DNA of 64,000 nt, taken from UBA11090 sp035560555 (GTDB lineage Bacteria; Spirochaetota; Spirochaetia; Treponematales; Rectinemataceae). A model generated the notes under the pieces. The model made no database searches. It was not told where the DNA came from and saw nothing but the letters and a program-made list of their open reading frames with translations. Location: positions 48,566 to 112,565 of the forward strand of contig DATMZF010000030.1 in the NCBI GenBank assembly GCA_035560555.1, in the 5' to 3' direction. Of the stretch, positions 27,162 through 35,754 are shown piece by piece (position 1 is the stretch's first letter; every line of letters starts with the position of its first letter). Position numbers and translations under genes: made by a program.

Positions 27162-27831
27162 GATCGTCGGCCTGCGACGAGTCTCCGGAAAGCCGCTCGC
27201 CTCGAAACGACGCGCCGAGAAACGGCGACTCCTGAGGTTCGGGGGCTGTTGGGGACTGATCGACAGCCTCCACCTTTTCCTCCCCCGCGTTGAACGCTTC
27301 GTCGATGACCGCGGCGCCTGTGTCGGCGTTTCCGACCGAGATGCCCATCACCATATCCTCGAAGGCATCCAGCTTCTGCAGGGCGTGCGTGAGCCCTTCC
27401 TCAATTCTCGACTGTTCCCGCTTCAGTTCTTCGGCCTTGGATTCGAGGTCGAAGGACTTTCGCTCGGCCGCGAGAGCCCGATCCCTATAGGAAGCGTTCT
27501 CGGCCTCGGCGGCTTGAGCCTTGCGCTCCATGACGGCCGCGCGCTCATCGGCCTCAGCGGCTTTGAGCTCGGCGCCCGCCGCCTTTTCTTCGGCCGCCTT
27601 GAGCCTCGCGCTCAGATCAGCCGTCATGGCCTCCGATTCGGAGGCCATTCGGACGGAGGCCGCGGTTTTTCTCTCGAGCTCTGAATAGGCTGCCTTGACC
27701 TGCTCCTCGGAGCGCGAGGCTTCTATGAGACGCTGCTCGAGTTCGGCATTTTCCCTGCGAAGCTTATCGATCAGTACAACCGCTTTCTCGACCCGCGCCT
27801 CGAGGGCGCGGATTTGCTCGAGGCTCACCAT
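27142..27831 (-). CDS. Coiled-coil protein, ZapB-like (putative)
   Basis: 229 residues. Residues 1 to about 155 form a continuous Glu/Ala/Arg/Lys-rich coiled coil with repeated AEEKAAGAELKAAEADERAA-type heptads; the C-terminal 70 residues are acidic and disordered. No enzymatic motif is visible. Its overlap with zapA and its coil suggest a ZapB-like role at the division ring, which is inference from context only. It follows rplT by five bases, so it is probably read with the ribosomal genes. Confidence 0.6.
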   Translation of the reverse strand: MVSLEQIRALEARVEKAVVLIDKLRRENAELEQRLIEASRSEEQVKAAYSELERKTAASVRMASESEAMTADLSARLKAAEEKAAGAELKAAEADERAAVMERKAQAAEAENASYRDRALAAERKSFDLESKAEELKREQSRIEEGLTHALQKLDAFEDMVMGISVGNADTGAAVIDEAFNAGEEKVEAVDQSPTAPEPQESPFLGASFRGERLSGDSSQADDHELDIF

Positions 27832-27835
27832 GGCC

Positions 27836-28195
27836 TCAGACCTTCAGCGCCGCTTTCGCCTGCTCGACGATAGCGGAAAAAGCCGCCGGATCCGTTATGG
27901 CGAGATCCGCGAGAACTTTCCTGTTCATCGTTATGCCGGCCTTGTTGACGCCTTCGATGAACCTGCTGTAGGTGAGATCCTGAGCCCTGCAGGCCGCGTT
28001 GATACGGGCGATCCAGAGAGTCCTGAATACGTCCTTCTTGTCGCGCCTGTCCTTGTACGCGTCGGAGAGAGCTTTCGCCACCGCGTCCTTCGCGACCTTG
28101 TAGTTGGAATGGCGTCTTCCCCAATAACCTTTGGCGATCTTGAGTATTTTCTTGCGGTGATCTTTGCGCTTGGTGCCGTCTACTGCTCTTGACAT
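27836..28195 (-). CDS. rplT: 50S ribosomal protein L20
   Basis: 119 residues, full length. Typical segments: the basic N-terminus RKDHRKKILKIAKGYWGRR, then FRTLWIARINAACR and YSRFIEG. L20 binds 23S rRNA early in assembly and in many bacteria represses the infC-rpmI-rplT operon. AGGAG lies seven bases upstream of the ATG. Confidence 0.98.
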   Translation of the reverse strand: MSRAVDGTKRKDHRKKILKIAKGYWGRRHSNYKVAKDAVAKALSDAYKDRRDKKDVFRTLWIARINAACRAQDLTYSRFIEGVNKAGITMNRKVLADLAITDPAAFSAIVEQAKAALKV

Positions 28196-28219
28196 TGCAT
28201 TTCTCCTGTTAAGCCCGAA

Positions 28220-28420
28220 CTAGCCGTTGGGCAGAAGCTTCTTCTTGATCTGGTGCATCGGACCAGCGGCCACAAAACCTGGCTTCCGCAGATTTCTCTT
28301 CCGTTTCGAACTTTTTTTCGTCAAAATATGGCGAAGATTCATTTTCTTGTATTTCACCTTACCGCTGGCGGTAAGCGTAAACCGCTTGCTGGCGGCTTTC
28401 TTCGTCTTCATCTTGGGCAT
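28220..28420 (-). CDS. rpmI: 50S ribosomal protein L35
   Basis: 66 residues: MPKMKTKKAASKRF, the central GKVKYK and SSKRKRNLRKPGF are L35 hallmarks. It is small and strongly basic. It sits between infC and rplT, the classical order. Confidence 0.98.
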   Translation of the reverse strand: MPKMKTKKAASKRFTLTASGKVKYKKMNLRHILTKKSSKRKRNLRKPGFVAAGPMHQIKKKLLPNG

Positions 28421-28443
28421 GATCTACCGTCCTTCTCGTAGTT

Positions 28444-29016
28444 TCATAGAACATCGCTGACTTCGGGCGCTGGTTCATCCGACACAGCCTGCTTTTTGAT
28501 GATGGAGGCTTTGGGCTGCAGGACCATCGACATGAAGCGGCCTTCCATAAGAGGAAGCTTCTCCATGATATAGTAACCTTCCAGCTTGGTCAGTATCTTT
28601 TTAAGGATCTGCTCGCCTATCTCCGTGTGCGCAAGCTCGCGGCCGCGGAACCTGATGGTTACCTTGACCTTATTGCCCTGCTCCAGGAATTCCTTGACGT
28701 GGGCGGATTTGAAGTCGAGGTCGTGGCCGGCAATCTTCGGCTGCATGCGGATCTCTTTGAGCTCCGCGGCCTTTGTATGCTTCTTCGTATCCTTGATCTT
28801 CTTTTCCTGCTCGAACTTGTACTTGCCATAGTTCAGCAGTTTGCACACGGGGGGAACCGACTGGGGTGCCACTTCGACGAGGTCCAGGCCGATCTCCCTG
28901 GCGATCTTGATCGCCTCAAGGGTCGGAATGATGCCTCTCTGTTCACCTTTGTCGTCTATAAGCCTTACTTCACGCACGCGAATCTGCTCATTGATCCGCA
29001 AGTCCTTGTCTGCCAA
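28444..29016 (-). CDS. infC: Translation initiation factor IF-3, TTG start
   Basis: 190 residues. The N-domain (RINEQIRVREVRLID, DLVEVAP, PPVCKL) is followed by a Lys-rich linker and the C-domain (IRMQPKIAGHDLDFK, KVTIRFRGREL). IF-3 keeps the 30S subunit free and rejects wrong start codons. The start codon is TTG (29014-29016) with GGAGG four bases before it. Non-AUG infC starts (AUU in E. coli) make the gene sensitive to IF-3 itself, so self-regulation is likely here. A structured leader precedes it. Confidence 0.96.
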   Translation of the reverse strand: MADKDLRINEQIRVREVRLIDDKGEQRGIIPTLEAIKIAREIGLDLVEVAPQSVPPVCKLLNYGKYKFEQEKKIKDTKKHTKAAELKEIRMQPKIAGHDLDFKSAHVKEFLEQGNKVKVTIRFRGRELAHTEIGEQILKKILTKLEGYYIMEKLPLMEGRFMSMVLQPKASIIKKQAVSDEPAPEVSDVL

Positions 29017-29030
29017 CTGACCTCCTCTAG

Positions 29031-29113
29031 CGCAAACCCGTTCGTCCGTTACGGGGATCGGCCTACGGGTTTACGCGCCTGTTGCACATGCGGTTGGTCA
29101 CCTGCACAGGCGC
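29031..29113 (-). promoter_or_regulatory. Structured 5' leader of infC-rpmI-rplT
   Basis: Two hairpins can be drawn on the minus strand. The upstream one pairs GCGCCTGT with ACAGGCGC (29075-29113). The downstream one pairs AAACCCGT with ACGGGTTT and adjoining bases (29031-29077) and ends just before the ribosome site. Neither is followed by a T run. Their place in the leader of an operon known for L20 and IF-3 control suggests an autoregulatory RNA. I could not match it to a described L20 leader. Confidence 0.5.
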
Positions 29114-29120
29114 GACGCGT

Positions 29121-29150
29121 ATATTACCATATAATTTCAAATCGGGTAAA
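29121..29150 (-). promoter_or_regulatory. Possible promoter of infC operon
   Basis: Minus strand: TTTACC (29145-29150), 18 bases, TAATAT (29121-29126) in an AT-rich stretch ahead of the leader hairpins. The -35 is a poor match, so this is tentative. Confidence 0.4.
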
Positions 29151-29193
29151 TACCTGCAATGCCCCGATGCGCGACATATTCGTTGAGTTCGTG

Positions 29194-29220
29194 AAAAAAG
29201 CGCGGCGCCGCTCGCCGCGC
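29194..29220 (-). terminator. Rho-independent terminator of fba
   Basis: Minus strand: GCGCGGCG, a 5-base loop, CGCCGCGC, then six T. The stem is 8 bp and all G-C. It lies about 20 bases after the aldolase stop. Confidence 0.9.
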
Positions 29221-29240
29221 ATCGGGCGCGAAACGCCTGG

Positions 29241-30239
29241 TCAAGCCTTTCCGGCCGAGCCTAAAACCTCGATGTTCTTGTGCATGTACAGCTTCTTGAG
29301 CTCGTCCCTCGCCGGCCCCAGATATTTGCGGGGATCGAATTCCTCGGGCTTTTCGGCAAAAACCTTGCGGATGAGCGCTGTCATGGCCAGACGACCGTCC
29401 GAGTCGATATTGATTTTGCAGACCGCGCTGCGCGCCGCCTTGCGGAGCTGTTCCTCGGGAATGCCCACGGAATCCTTGAGCTTGCCGCCGTACTGCTCGA
29501 TCATGCGCACGTATTCCTGGGGCACGGAGGATGAGCCATGGAGAACGATGGGAAAGCCGGGAATGCGCTTCTCGATTTCCTCGAGAATATCGAACCTCAA
29601 GGGAGGCGGAATGAGAACGCCGTCAGCGCCCCTTACGCACTGCTCGGGTTTGAACTTCGTCCGCCCGTGGCTTGTTCCGATGGAGATGGCCAGGCTGTCG
29701 ACGCCGGTTTTCTTCACGAAATCCTCGACTTCGGCGGGACGGGTGTAATTGCTGTGTTCGGCTGAGACTTCGTCCTCCACGCCGGCCAGGACGCCGAGCT
29801 CGCCTTCGACCGACACGTAATCCTTGCGGGAGTGGGCGTATTCGCAGACTTTTTTCGTGAGGGCGACGTTCTCGTCGTAGGGAAGATGCGAGCCGTCTAT
29901 CATCACGGAGGAAAAGCCGTTCTCTATGCAGTCGACGCAGAGCTCGTAGGTGTCGCCGTGGTCGAGATGAAGGACTATGGGTATGGAATAGCCGAGTTCC
30001 TTGGCGTACTCCACGGCGCCGCGGGCCATGTTTCGCAGGAGCGTCGCGTTCGCGTACTTGCGCGCTCCGGAAGACACCTGCATGATGACGGGGCTTTTAG
30101 TCTCCACGCATGCCTGAACGATAGCCTGCATCTGCTCCATGTTGTTGAAGTTGTACGCGGGAAGGGCATAGCCGCCTTTGACGGCCTTGGCGAACAGCTC
30201 GACGGTGTTGGAAAGTCCAAGTTCCTTATAGCTGGTCAT
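29241..30239 (-). CDS. fba: Class II fructose-bisphosphate aldolase
   Basis: 332 residues. Zinc ligands and catalytic residues are in VLHLDHGDTYE, VEGELGVLAG, IGTSHG and IVLHGSSSVP, and NIDSDGRLA binds the substrate phosphate. It interconverts fructose 1,6-bisphosphate with dihydroxyacetone phosphate and glyceraldehyde 3-phosphate in glycolysis. GGAGG stands four bases before the ATG. It is a single-gene unit with its own terminator. Confidence 0.97.
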   Translation of the reverse strand: MTSYKELGLSNTVELFAKAVKGGYALPAYNFNNMEQMQAIVQACVETKSPVIMQVSSGARKYANATLLRNMARGAVEYAKELGYSIPIVLHLDHGDTYELCVDCIENGFSSVMIDGSHLPYDENVALTKKVCEYAHSRKDYVSVEGELGVLAGVEDEVSAEHSNYTRPAEVEDFVKKTGVDSLAISIGTSHGRTKFKPEQCVRGADGVLIPPPLRFDILEEIEKRIPGFPIVLHGSSSVPQEYVRMIEQYGGKLKDSVGIPEEQLRKAARSAVCKINIDSDGRLAMTALIRKVFAEKPEEFDPRKYLGPARDELKKLYMHKNIEVLGSAGKA

Positions 30240-30412
30240 GTTACCTCCGAAAATTGGGGCGTTGAAAACTTTAGAACATACATAGTATCGCGCCGCGAAA
30301 GTATCTGGTTCACAGAAAGCCTCATGGTGGGGATGCTTCTTTCCGCCCGCGATTCCTGCTAATCTTATGGAGAGACCAACCGATCGTCAAGCAGGCGGGG
30401 GGACGGAGGATC

Positions 30413-31936
30413 ATGGAACAACGCGAACGGAGCGGACAGGGCGTGGAGTCGAGGGGACGGAGAACGGAAGTCTCATCGGCGGCTCCGGGGACGCGGGAAG
30501 GGCTCAGCCCGGGCTTTTTCCCGATTTGGCCGCGGTTGCCGCCCAGGAAAGGGAATGGCCCGTGTCGGCTATCTAGGAGAGGAAATCTTGCGAGACTTCC
30601 ATCCAAAGAAGGAAGCGTTCCGAAGCGCCCAACGCGGCTTCCCCTCCTCGTCGTCGCTTCGATTCTCCTGCTCTCCTTGTCCTGCGGCGGACAGGAAAGA
30701 CCAATGCCGGGAATCGATATATCCTGTGTCGTCGACGAAGCCTTCGCCCTCATCCTTCCCAAAACAGCCCAGATCCTGGCGAGACTTCCCGATGGCGCGG
30801 GCGCGAAGCGGGAAAAGGAAGAAAAGGCAGGACAGCCCGCCGCGGCGGTCCCGCTTCCCTTGACTGCCATCGAGGAGACGGCCAAAAAGCTTCTCGGACA
30901 ATGGTCGGTGGACGGCTCCACCATGCCGAAGGCGCTGATCGCGAGCCCCCTCATGGCATCGAGACTTGTCAGCCTGTCCGTCGGCAGGCACGCCCCCACG
31001 CCGAGGCTCGTCGTGCCCTTCGCCGCCGGTTTTCGCGTGGGCGAGGCTGAAGCCGCGGCCGCGTCTGAAAGAAAGGCTGCCGCCGCGACCAGCCCTCCCG
31101 CGACGACTGTGAAAAATGCGGGTCCGGGAGGGGGCGATTTCCCAGTGGGTGCCGACCTTCCGGCAAGGGGCGACCTAAGGGCGGCGGCCGCGAAACCCTG
31201 CTCCATAGAATATGATTACGAGGCCGCTTTTTCGGCCATGGGCAAAAAAGCGGCGCGGTATCTGCGAAAGGCTTCCAAGGCGAATGGGAATTCCGGCAGC
31301 TGCGGGCTCGTGTTCCAGGAAAATTTCATGAGGGGCAAGGCGGCGCTGAATTCTTTTATCGCGGCCTTCGAGGCGGAAATTGGAGAAGGTCGGCTTGTCG
31401 TCCGCGTTTTGGAACGGGATCGGCTCGCCGTGGATCCCTCCGGAGCGACGAAAGAGGCGATTACGCGGCTCATAGGCGCAAGGCCCGCGGACGGGTCCGG
31501 CGGCGTGGTCGTCGTGGTTCTCGCCATCGACGACCCCTTCGTCGCCGAATCGGTCGCGGCCGGGTCGCGGGCCGATGGAAGCCTTGGAGAGACGGGCGCG
31601 GCCGCGGAGGACGCTGGCGCGCTGGGCGCTGGTGTCGCAAACGGGGCCGCGCTGGGCGCTGGCGCGCTGGGCGCTGGCGCGGCAAGCACGGCTACGGCGG
31701 GCGCCGCCATGAAAGTGGGCGCGGACAACCCCATTTTCATAGCGGATCAGAGCAGCTGGGGAGAGGCGCGGTCTGGGCTGAAACCCGGGCTTTTCCGGTA
31801 CAGGATTTGGGGAAACGAGGCCGGCCTGGCCCGCGCGGCCATCGCCGCGGCGAAGGATCTGGCGGAAGGCCTCCCTGTCGAGGCGATCAGGAAGGTAGCG
31901 CTTCGCCGCGGCGCCGCTTTCCCGAGAATATTCTGA
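30413..31936 (+). CDS. Putative Ala/Gly-rich lipoprotein, start uncertain
   Basis: The frame contains a convincing lipoprotein signal: a basic stretch (VPKRPTR), a hydrophobic core and the lipobox LSLSCGG with Cys91 when counted from the ATG at 30413. About 75 residues before the signal are Arg/Gly-rich and unlikely to be translated, but no better start exists except TTG at 30537. The C-terminal half (GLVFQENFMRGKAAL..., VVVVVLAIDDPF, IFIADQSSWGE) loosely resembles a periplasmic-binding fold. A low-complexity insert of GALGAGA units lies near residue 405. The last 50 bases overlap tatD on the other strand. Function unknown. Confidence 0.6.
   Translation: MEQRERSGQGVESRGRRTEVSSAAPGTREGLSPGFFPIWPRLPPRKGNGPCRLSRRGNLARLPSKEGSVPKRPTRLPLLVVASILLLSLSCGGQERPMPGIDISCVVDEAFALILPKTAQILARLPDGAGAKREKEEKAGQPAAAVPLPLTAIEETAKKLLGQWSVDGSTMPKALIASPLMASRLVSLSVGRHAPTPRLVVPFAAGFRVGEAEAAAASERKAAAATSPPATTVKNAGPGGGDFPVGADLPARGDLRAAAAKPCSIEYDYEAAFSAMGKKAARYLRKASKANGNSGSCGLVFQENFMRGKAALNSFIAAFEAEIGEGRLVVRVLERDRLAVDPSGATKEAITRLIGARPADGSGGVVVVVLAIDDPFVAESVAAGSRADGSLGETGAAAEDAGALGAGVANGAALGAGALGAGAASTATAGAAMKVGADNPIFIADQSSWGEARSGLKPGLFRYRIWGNEAGLARAAIAAAKDLAEGLPVEAIRKVALRRGAAFPRIF
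31611..31690 (+). repeat. Degenerate tandem repeat GCGCTGGGCGCTGG
   Basis: About four to five imperfect copies of a unit related to GCGCTGGGCGCTGG, in frame within the lipoprotein gene and encoding Gly-Ala-Leu-Gly-Ala-Gly. Copies are near-identical around 31650-31680. A candidate for slippage and length variation. Confidence 0.65.
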
Positions 31937-32816
31937 AGGCGTTGGCCTGGGCGGCAGCGGACAGTTCCGCCACCGATACGTTCTTCAGCCGCGCCGCCAG
32001 CTCTATCGTCCTCGCGATGTCGAGGGACGTAGCGTCCTTTCCGCGCCGCGGCATGGGGTTCATGTACGGCGAATCGGTCTCTATGAGCAATCTGTCCGGC
32101 GGGGTTATCGCAAGGGCGCTTCGAAGCCCATCGGATTTCTTGTAGGTAAGGTTTCCCGCGAACGAAAGCAGACAGCCGGTTTCCAGGAATTTTTCGGCTT
32201 CGCGCGCCCCATAGCCAAAGCAGTGGATGATGACGGGGATCGACGAAGCCACACCCGACACGACGGCCAGCGTATCCTCAAAGGCGTCGCGCGAATGTAC
32301 GACGAGGGGGAGACCCAACTCTTCCGCCATGGCCGCCTGCGAAGCGAACAGCCTCATCTGCTCGCTTCGCGGCGCTTCCATATGGTGATAGTCGAGGCCG
32401 CATTCCCCAAGGGCGCCGCAGCGCGGTGAGGCCAAATCCTTTTTCAGCTCCGCCAAGGCCTCGTTTGGCCTGTCGAGCGACTCGCGCCCCGGCCAGAGCC
32501 CGGCCGTGAAACGCACGAAGGGATATCGCCCAAAACGCTGCAGCCTGAGCTCGAGGTCGCCGGGGTTCACGCCGATATCGAGGATGAAAGGCGCCGACGC
32601 TTCGAGGCCTGAGCGGATTTCCTGTTCCCATGCCCCCGCGTACGCCGACAGCATGGCCTCGACGCACGCTCCGCCCAGCCGCGATTCGACGAGGCTCAGA
32701 TGCGCGTGGGAATCGGTGTAGACGGAGGGCCCGGCGGCGGCGCCTGGCGCGGCTGATAGTACGGCGCGGTCGTCGGCCGCCGGGCCCGACGGAGCAGCCC
32801 TATTTTCGCGAGGCAT
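31887..32816 (-). CDS. tatD: TatD-family metal-dependent DNase
   Basis: 309 residues. Metal ligands are in TDSHAHLS, GECGLDYHH, VVHSRDA, HCFGYG and ETDSPYMNP. The family hydrolyses DNA from the 3' end and has been linked to repair and proofreading. The first 30 residues are Ala/Pro-rich and not part of the domain. The start overlaps the clpB stop by 17 bases, so the two are co-transcribed. Confidence 0.93.
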   Translation of the reverse strand: MPRENRAAPSGPAADDRAVLSAAPGAAAGPSVYTDSHAHLSLVESRLGGACVEAMLSAYAGAWEQEIRSGLEASAPFILDIGVNPGDLELRLQRFGRYPFVRFTAGLWPGRESLDRPNEALAELKKDLASPRCGALGECGLDYHHMEAPRSEQMRLFASQAAMAEELGLPLVVHSRDAFEDTLAVVSGVASSIPVIIHCFGYGAREAEKFLETGCLLSFAGNLTYKKSDGLRSALAITPPDRLLIETDSPYMNPMPRRGKDATSLDIARTIELAARLKNVSVAELSAAAQANAFRIFSGKRRRGEALPS

Positions 32817-35406
32817 CGTCGCCTTCCGGCCTCGTCACGGTGAACGTGAGTCCATCGGCCGAAACGCCGGCGAGCACCTTGTCGCCCTCCCTCACCTCAC
32901 CCGACAGCAGGGACTTGGCGAGAGGGTTCTCGAGCAGGGACTGGATGGCCCTCTTGAGCGGCCGGGCGCCGAACCGCCTGTCGTAGCCTTCGGCCGCGAT
33001 GTAGTCGCGAGCCGCGGGACTGATCTCGAGGGTTATGAACCTTTCGGCGAGCCGGCCGATGAGCTCGGCGAGCCTGAGGTCGGTTATCGAGCGGATCATC
33101 GCTTCGGAAAGCCTTTCGAAGAGGACGATTTCGTCGATCCGGTTGAGGAACTCGGGCTTGAAATGCCCTTTCAGGAGGGAATCTATGTCCTTGCGGACAG
33201 CCTCCATGCTCTCGGCCTCGAGAATAAGCTCCGAACCTATATTGCTTGTCATGATGATGATGGTGTTCCTGAAGTCCACCACCCTGCCCTGTCCGTCCGT
33301 GAGCCGCCCGTCGTCGAGCGTCTGAAGGAGAACGTTGAACACTTCCGGGTGCGCCTTTTCGATTTCGTCGAAAAGGACGACCGAGTAAGGCCGCCTGCGC
33401 ACCGCTTCGGTGAGCTGTCCGCCTTCCTCGTAGCCGACGTAGCCGGGAGGGGCCCCGATCAGCCTCGAGACGGCGTGTTTTTCCATGTATTCGCTCATGT
33501 CGATGCGCGTAAGGGCCTTTTCGTCGTTGAAAAGGAATTCGGCCAGGGCCTTGGCCAGTTCCGTCTTGCCCACGCCCGTCGGTCCGAGGAAGAGGAAGGA
33601 ACCCAGAGGTTTGCGGGGATCCGATAGTCCCGCCCGATTCCTCCGTATCGCGTCGGCCACGGCCAGCAGGGCCGGTTCCTGGCCTATGACGCGAAGCCTG
33701 AGCTTGCCCTCGAGTTCCACGTATTTCTGCGACTCGCTCGACATCATTTTCGAGACGGGAATGCCGGTCCAGGCCGACACGACGCGGGCGATGTCCTCCT
33801 CTGACACTTCCTCGCGGAGGAGCCTGCGGTCCCCCGCCCCCGACTTCATCTCGGCCGAAAGGGCGTCCAGTTTCTTCTGGGCTTCGATCAGGCGCCCATA
33901 CTTTATCTCGGAAGCCGCGGCCAGATCGCCTTCGCGGACCTTCCTGTCGGCTTCGAGCTTGAGCTCTTCGATCTTCTGCTTCGTGTCCCTCAGGCCGCCG
34001 ATCTTGGATTTTTCGTTGTCCCAGCGAAGGCGCATGGCGTCTCGCTGCGCCGTCAGCTCGGAGATTTCCTTGTCCAGCTTGGAGCGGCGCTCCATGGATG
34101 CGGCGTCCACTTCCTTCCTGAGCGCCTGCTCTTCCATCTTGAACTGGGTCAGCTTGCGCTCGATGACGTCGAGCTCCGTCGGCTGGCTCTCGATTTCCAT
34201 CTTGAGGCGGCTGGCGGCTTCGTCGACGAGGTCTATGGCCTTGTCGGGGAGGAACCTGCTCGTGATGTAGCGGTCGGAGAGCGTGGCGGCCGCGATCAGG
34301 GCGTCGTCGCGGATCCTCACGCCGTGGTGCACTTCGTAGCGCTCCTTGAGGCCGCGTAGGATGGCTATGGTCGACTCGACGCTCGGGGCGGCGCAATAGA
34401 CTGGCTGGAATCGCCGTTCGAGGGCGGCGTCTTTCTCGATATGCTTGCGGTACTCGTCCAGCGTCGTGGCGCCAATCGCTCTCAGCTCGCCTCGGGCGAG
34501 GGCCGGCTTGAGAAGGTTGGACGCGTCCATGGCTCCCTCGGCCGCGCCGGCGCCCACGAGGGTGTGCAACTCGTCGATGAAGAGGATGATCTTGCCGTCG
34601 GACTTCTGGATTTCCTCGATGACGGCCTTGAGCCGCTCCTCGAATTCGCCCCTGAATTTGGCGCCGGCGATGAGGGAGCCCAGGTCGAGGGCAAGCAGGG
34701 TCTTATTCTTGAGGCTGTCGGGGACATCGCCCGAGATGATTCGCCGCGCCAGGCCTTCGACGATGGCTGTCTTGCCGACGCCGGGTTCTCCTATGATGAC
34801 GGGGTTGTTTTTCGTCCGCCTGGAGAGCACCTGCATCACGCGTCGGATCTCCTCGTCGCGGCCGATGACGGGGTCCAGCTTGTCGGCGCGCGCGAGGGCG
34901 GTGAGATCGCGGGTATATTTTTCAAGGACCCTGTATTTCTCCTCGGCGTCCTGGTCGGTGACGCGCCTGTTGCCGCGCACGGCCTGGAGGGCCGAAAGAA
35001 CGCGCTCCCTCGTCACGCCCTGCGCCTTGAGAAGGGATGCCGCGGCGCCTTCCATGGCGATGATGCCCAGGAGGATATGCTCGGCGGCGATATACTCGTC
35101 CTTGAGGGCGGCCGACTCGGTTTCGGCCTTGGCCAGGGCTTTCGAGGCCGCGCCGGAAAGGTAGACTTGGGCCGCTTCGCCGAAGGCTTTCGGAAGCTTC
35201 GCGAGCAGGCTTTCCGTCCCCTTCTCCACCGTCGCCTTGTCGGCGCCTATGCGGTCCAGAAGCGAGGGCACGACGCCTTCTTCCTGGGTGAGGAGGGCAT
35301 AGAGAAGATGTTCCACTTCGACATTCGGGTTGTCGCGGGACTGCGCGAGCGCGGATGCGTCCCGAACCGCTTCCTGCGCCTTGAGCGTGAATTTTTCGTA
35401 GTTCAT
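32800..35406 (-). CDS. clpB: ClpB disaggregase
   Basis: 868 residues from the ATG at 35406; the open frame to 35454 is an unsupported extension. Order: N-domain (FTLKAQEAV), AAA1 with Walker A GEPGVGKTA, a long coiled-coil middle domain, AAA2 with GPTGVGKTE and the pore loop GYVGYEEGG. ClpB threads aggregated proteins with DnaK help. A weak sigma-70-like promoter (TTGCCG, 18 bases, TATCTT) is upstream. I see no CIRCE element. Confidence 0.97.
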   Translation of the reverse strand: MNYEKFTLKAQEAVRDASALAQSRDNPNVEVEHLLYALLTQEEGVVPSLLDRIGADKATVEKGTESLLAKLPKAFGEAAQVYLSGAASKALAKAETESAALKDEYIAAEHILLGIIAMEGAAASLLKAQGVTRERVLSALQAVRGNRRVTDQDAEEKYRVLEKYTRDLTALARADKLDPVIGRDEEIRRVMQVLSRRTKNNPVIIGEPGVGKTAIVEGLARRIISGDVPDSLKNKTLLALDLGSLIAGAKFRGEFEERLKAVIEEIQKSDGKIILFIDELHTLVGAGAAEGAMDASNLLKPALARGELRAIGATTLDEYRKHIEKDAALERRFQPVYCAAPSVESTIAILRGLKERYEVHHGVRIRDDALIAAATLSDRYITSRFLPDKAIDLVDEAASRLKMEIESQPTELDVIERKLTQFKMEEQALRKEVDAASMERRSKLDKEISELTAQRDAMRLRWDNEKSKIGGLRDTKQKIEELKLEADRKVREGDLAAASEIKYGRLIEAQKKLDALSAEMKSGAGDRRLLREEVSEEDIARVVSAWTGIPVSKMMSSESQKYVELEGKLRLRVIGQEPALLAVADAIRRNRAGLSDPRKPLGSFLFLGPTGVGKTELAKALAEFLFNDEKALTRIDMSEYMEKHAVSRLIGAPPGYVGYEEGGQLTEAVRRRPYSVVLFDEIEKAHPEVFNVLLQTLDDGRLTDGQGRVVDFRNTIIIMTSNIGSELILEAESMEAVRKDIDSLLKGHFKPEFLNRIDEIVLFERLSEAMIRSITDLRLAELIGRLAERFITLEISPAARDYIAAEGYDRRFGARPLKRAIQSLLENPLAKSLLSGEVREGDKVLAGVSADGLTFTVTRPEGDDASRK

Positions 35407-35468
35407 TGGATTTCCTGTACGACAAAGATACGAACGAAAAGGGCATTTCGGCAATCCTCAATCCGCGC

Positions 35469-35474
35469 TATACT
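35469..35474 (+). promoter_or_regulatory. -10 box adjoining the DUF3783 start codon
   Basis: TATACT ends six bases before the ATG at 35481 and no Shine-Dalgarno is present. The -35 (TTTCGG, 17 bases upstream) is weak. Leaderless candidate. Confidence 0.45.
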
Positions 35475-35480
35475 CCCCGC

Positions 35481-35693
35481 ATGGACAAAGATTTCAAGAC
35501 GGTGATCCTGCACGGCTATACAAACGAAGAGGCTGTCGCGGTGATGAGGGCGGTGAAGGCGCTGGGTTTTGGTGCCGCGTCGACGGCTTTCGCCACGACG
35601 ACGCCGACAAGCATGGGATGGAAGGTTGAGGATCTCATAGAGCATCTGGCCGAAGAGCATGCGATGACGCGGGAGCGGACGAGAAAGGCTTAG
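35481..35693 (+). CDS. DUF3783-type small protein, ending at the IS junction
   Basis: 70 residues. The segment KTVILHGYTNEEAVAVMRAVKALG and the Trp-x-Val-x-Asp-Leu-Ile pattern fit DUF3783, a small domain of unknown function seen in spirochaetes and Firmicutes. The stop codon TAG (35691-35693) is made of two bases of the target duplication and the first base of the inserted element. Without the insertion the frame would continue about 73 codons antisense to argR. The native C-terminus is therefore uncertain. Confidence 0.65.
   Translation: MDKDFKTVILHGYTNEEAVAVMRAVKALGFGAASTAFATTTPTSMGWKVEDLIEHLAEEHAMTRERTRKA
35684..35692. repeat. Target-site duplication, left copy
   Basis: AAAGGCTTA directly before the left end of the insertion sequence. 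An identical copy is at 36948-36956. Confidence 0.85.
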
Positions 35694-35712
35694 TAAGTTC
35701 CTCGAACCTTGT
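35693..35712 (+). repeat. Left terminal inverted repeat of the IS
   Basis: Reads GTAAGTTCCTCGAACCTTGT. The complement of the right end reads TTAAGTTCCTCGAACCTTGT; 19 of 20 bases match. Confidence 0.92.
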
Positions 35713-35754
35713 TGTAAGCGAGGTAGCCTGTAGTGGCCAGGCAACCTCTGTCAT

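Noticed and set aside
30322..31206. Long minus-strand open frame opposite the lipoprotein gene
   Set aside because: Ser/Pro/Arg-rich composition and no motif; the plus strand has a lipobox and a more plausible protein.
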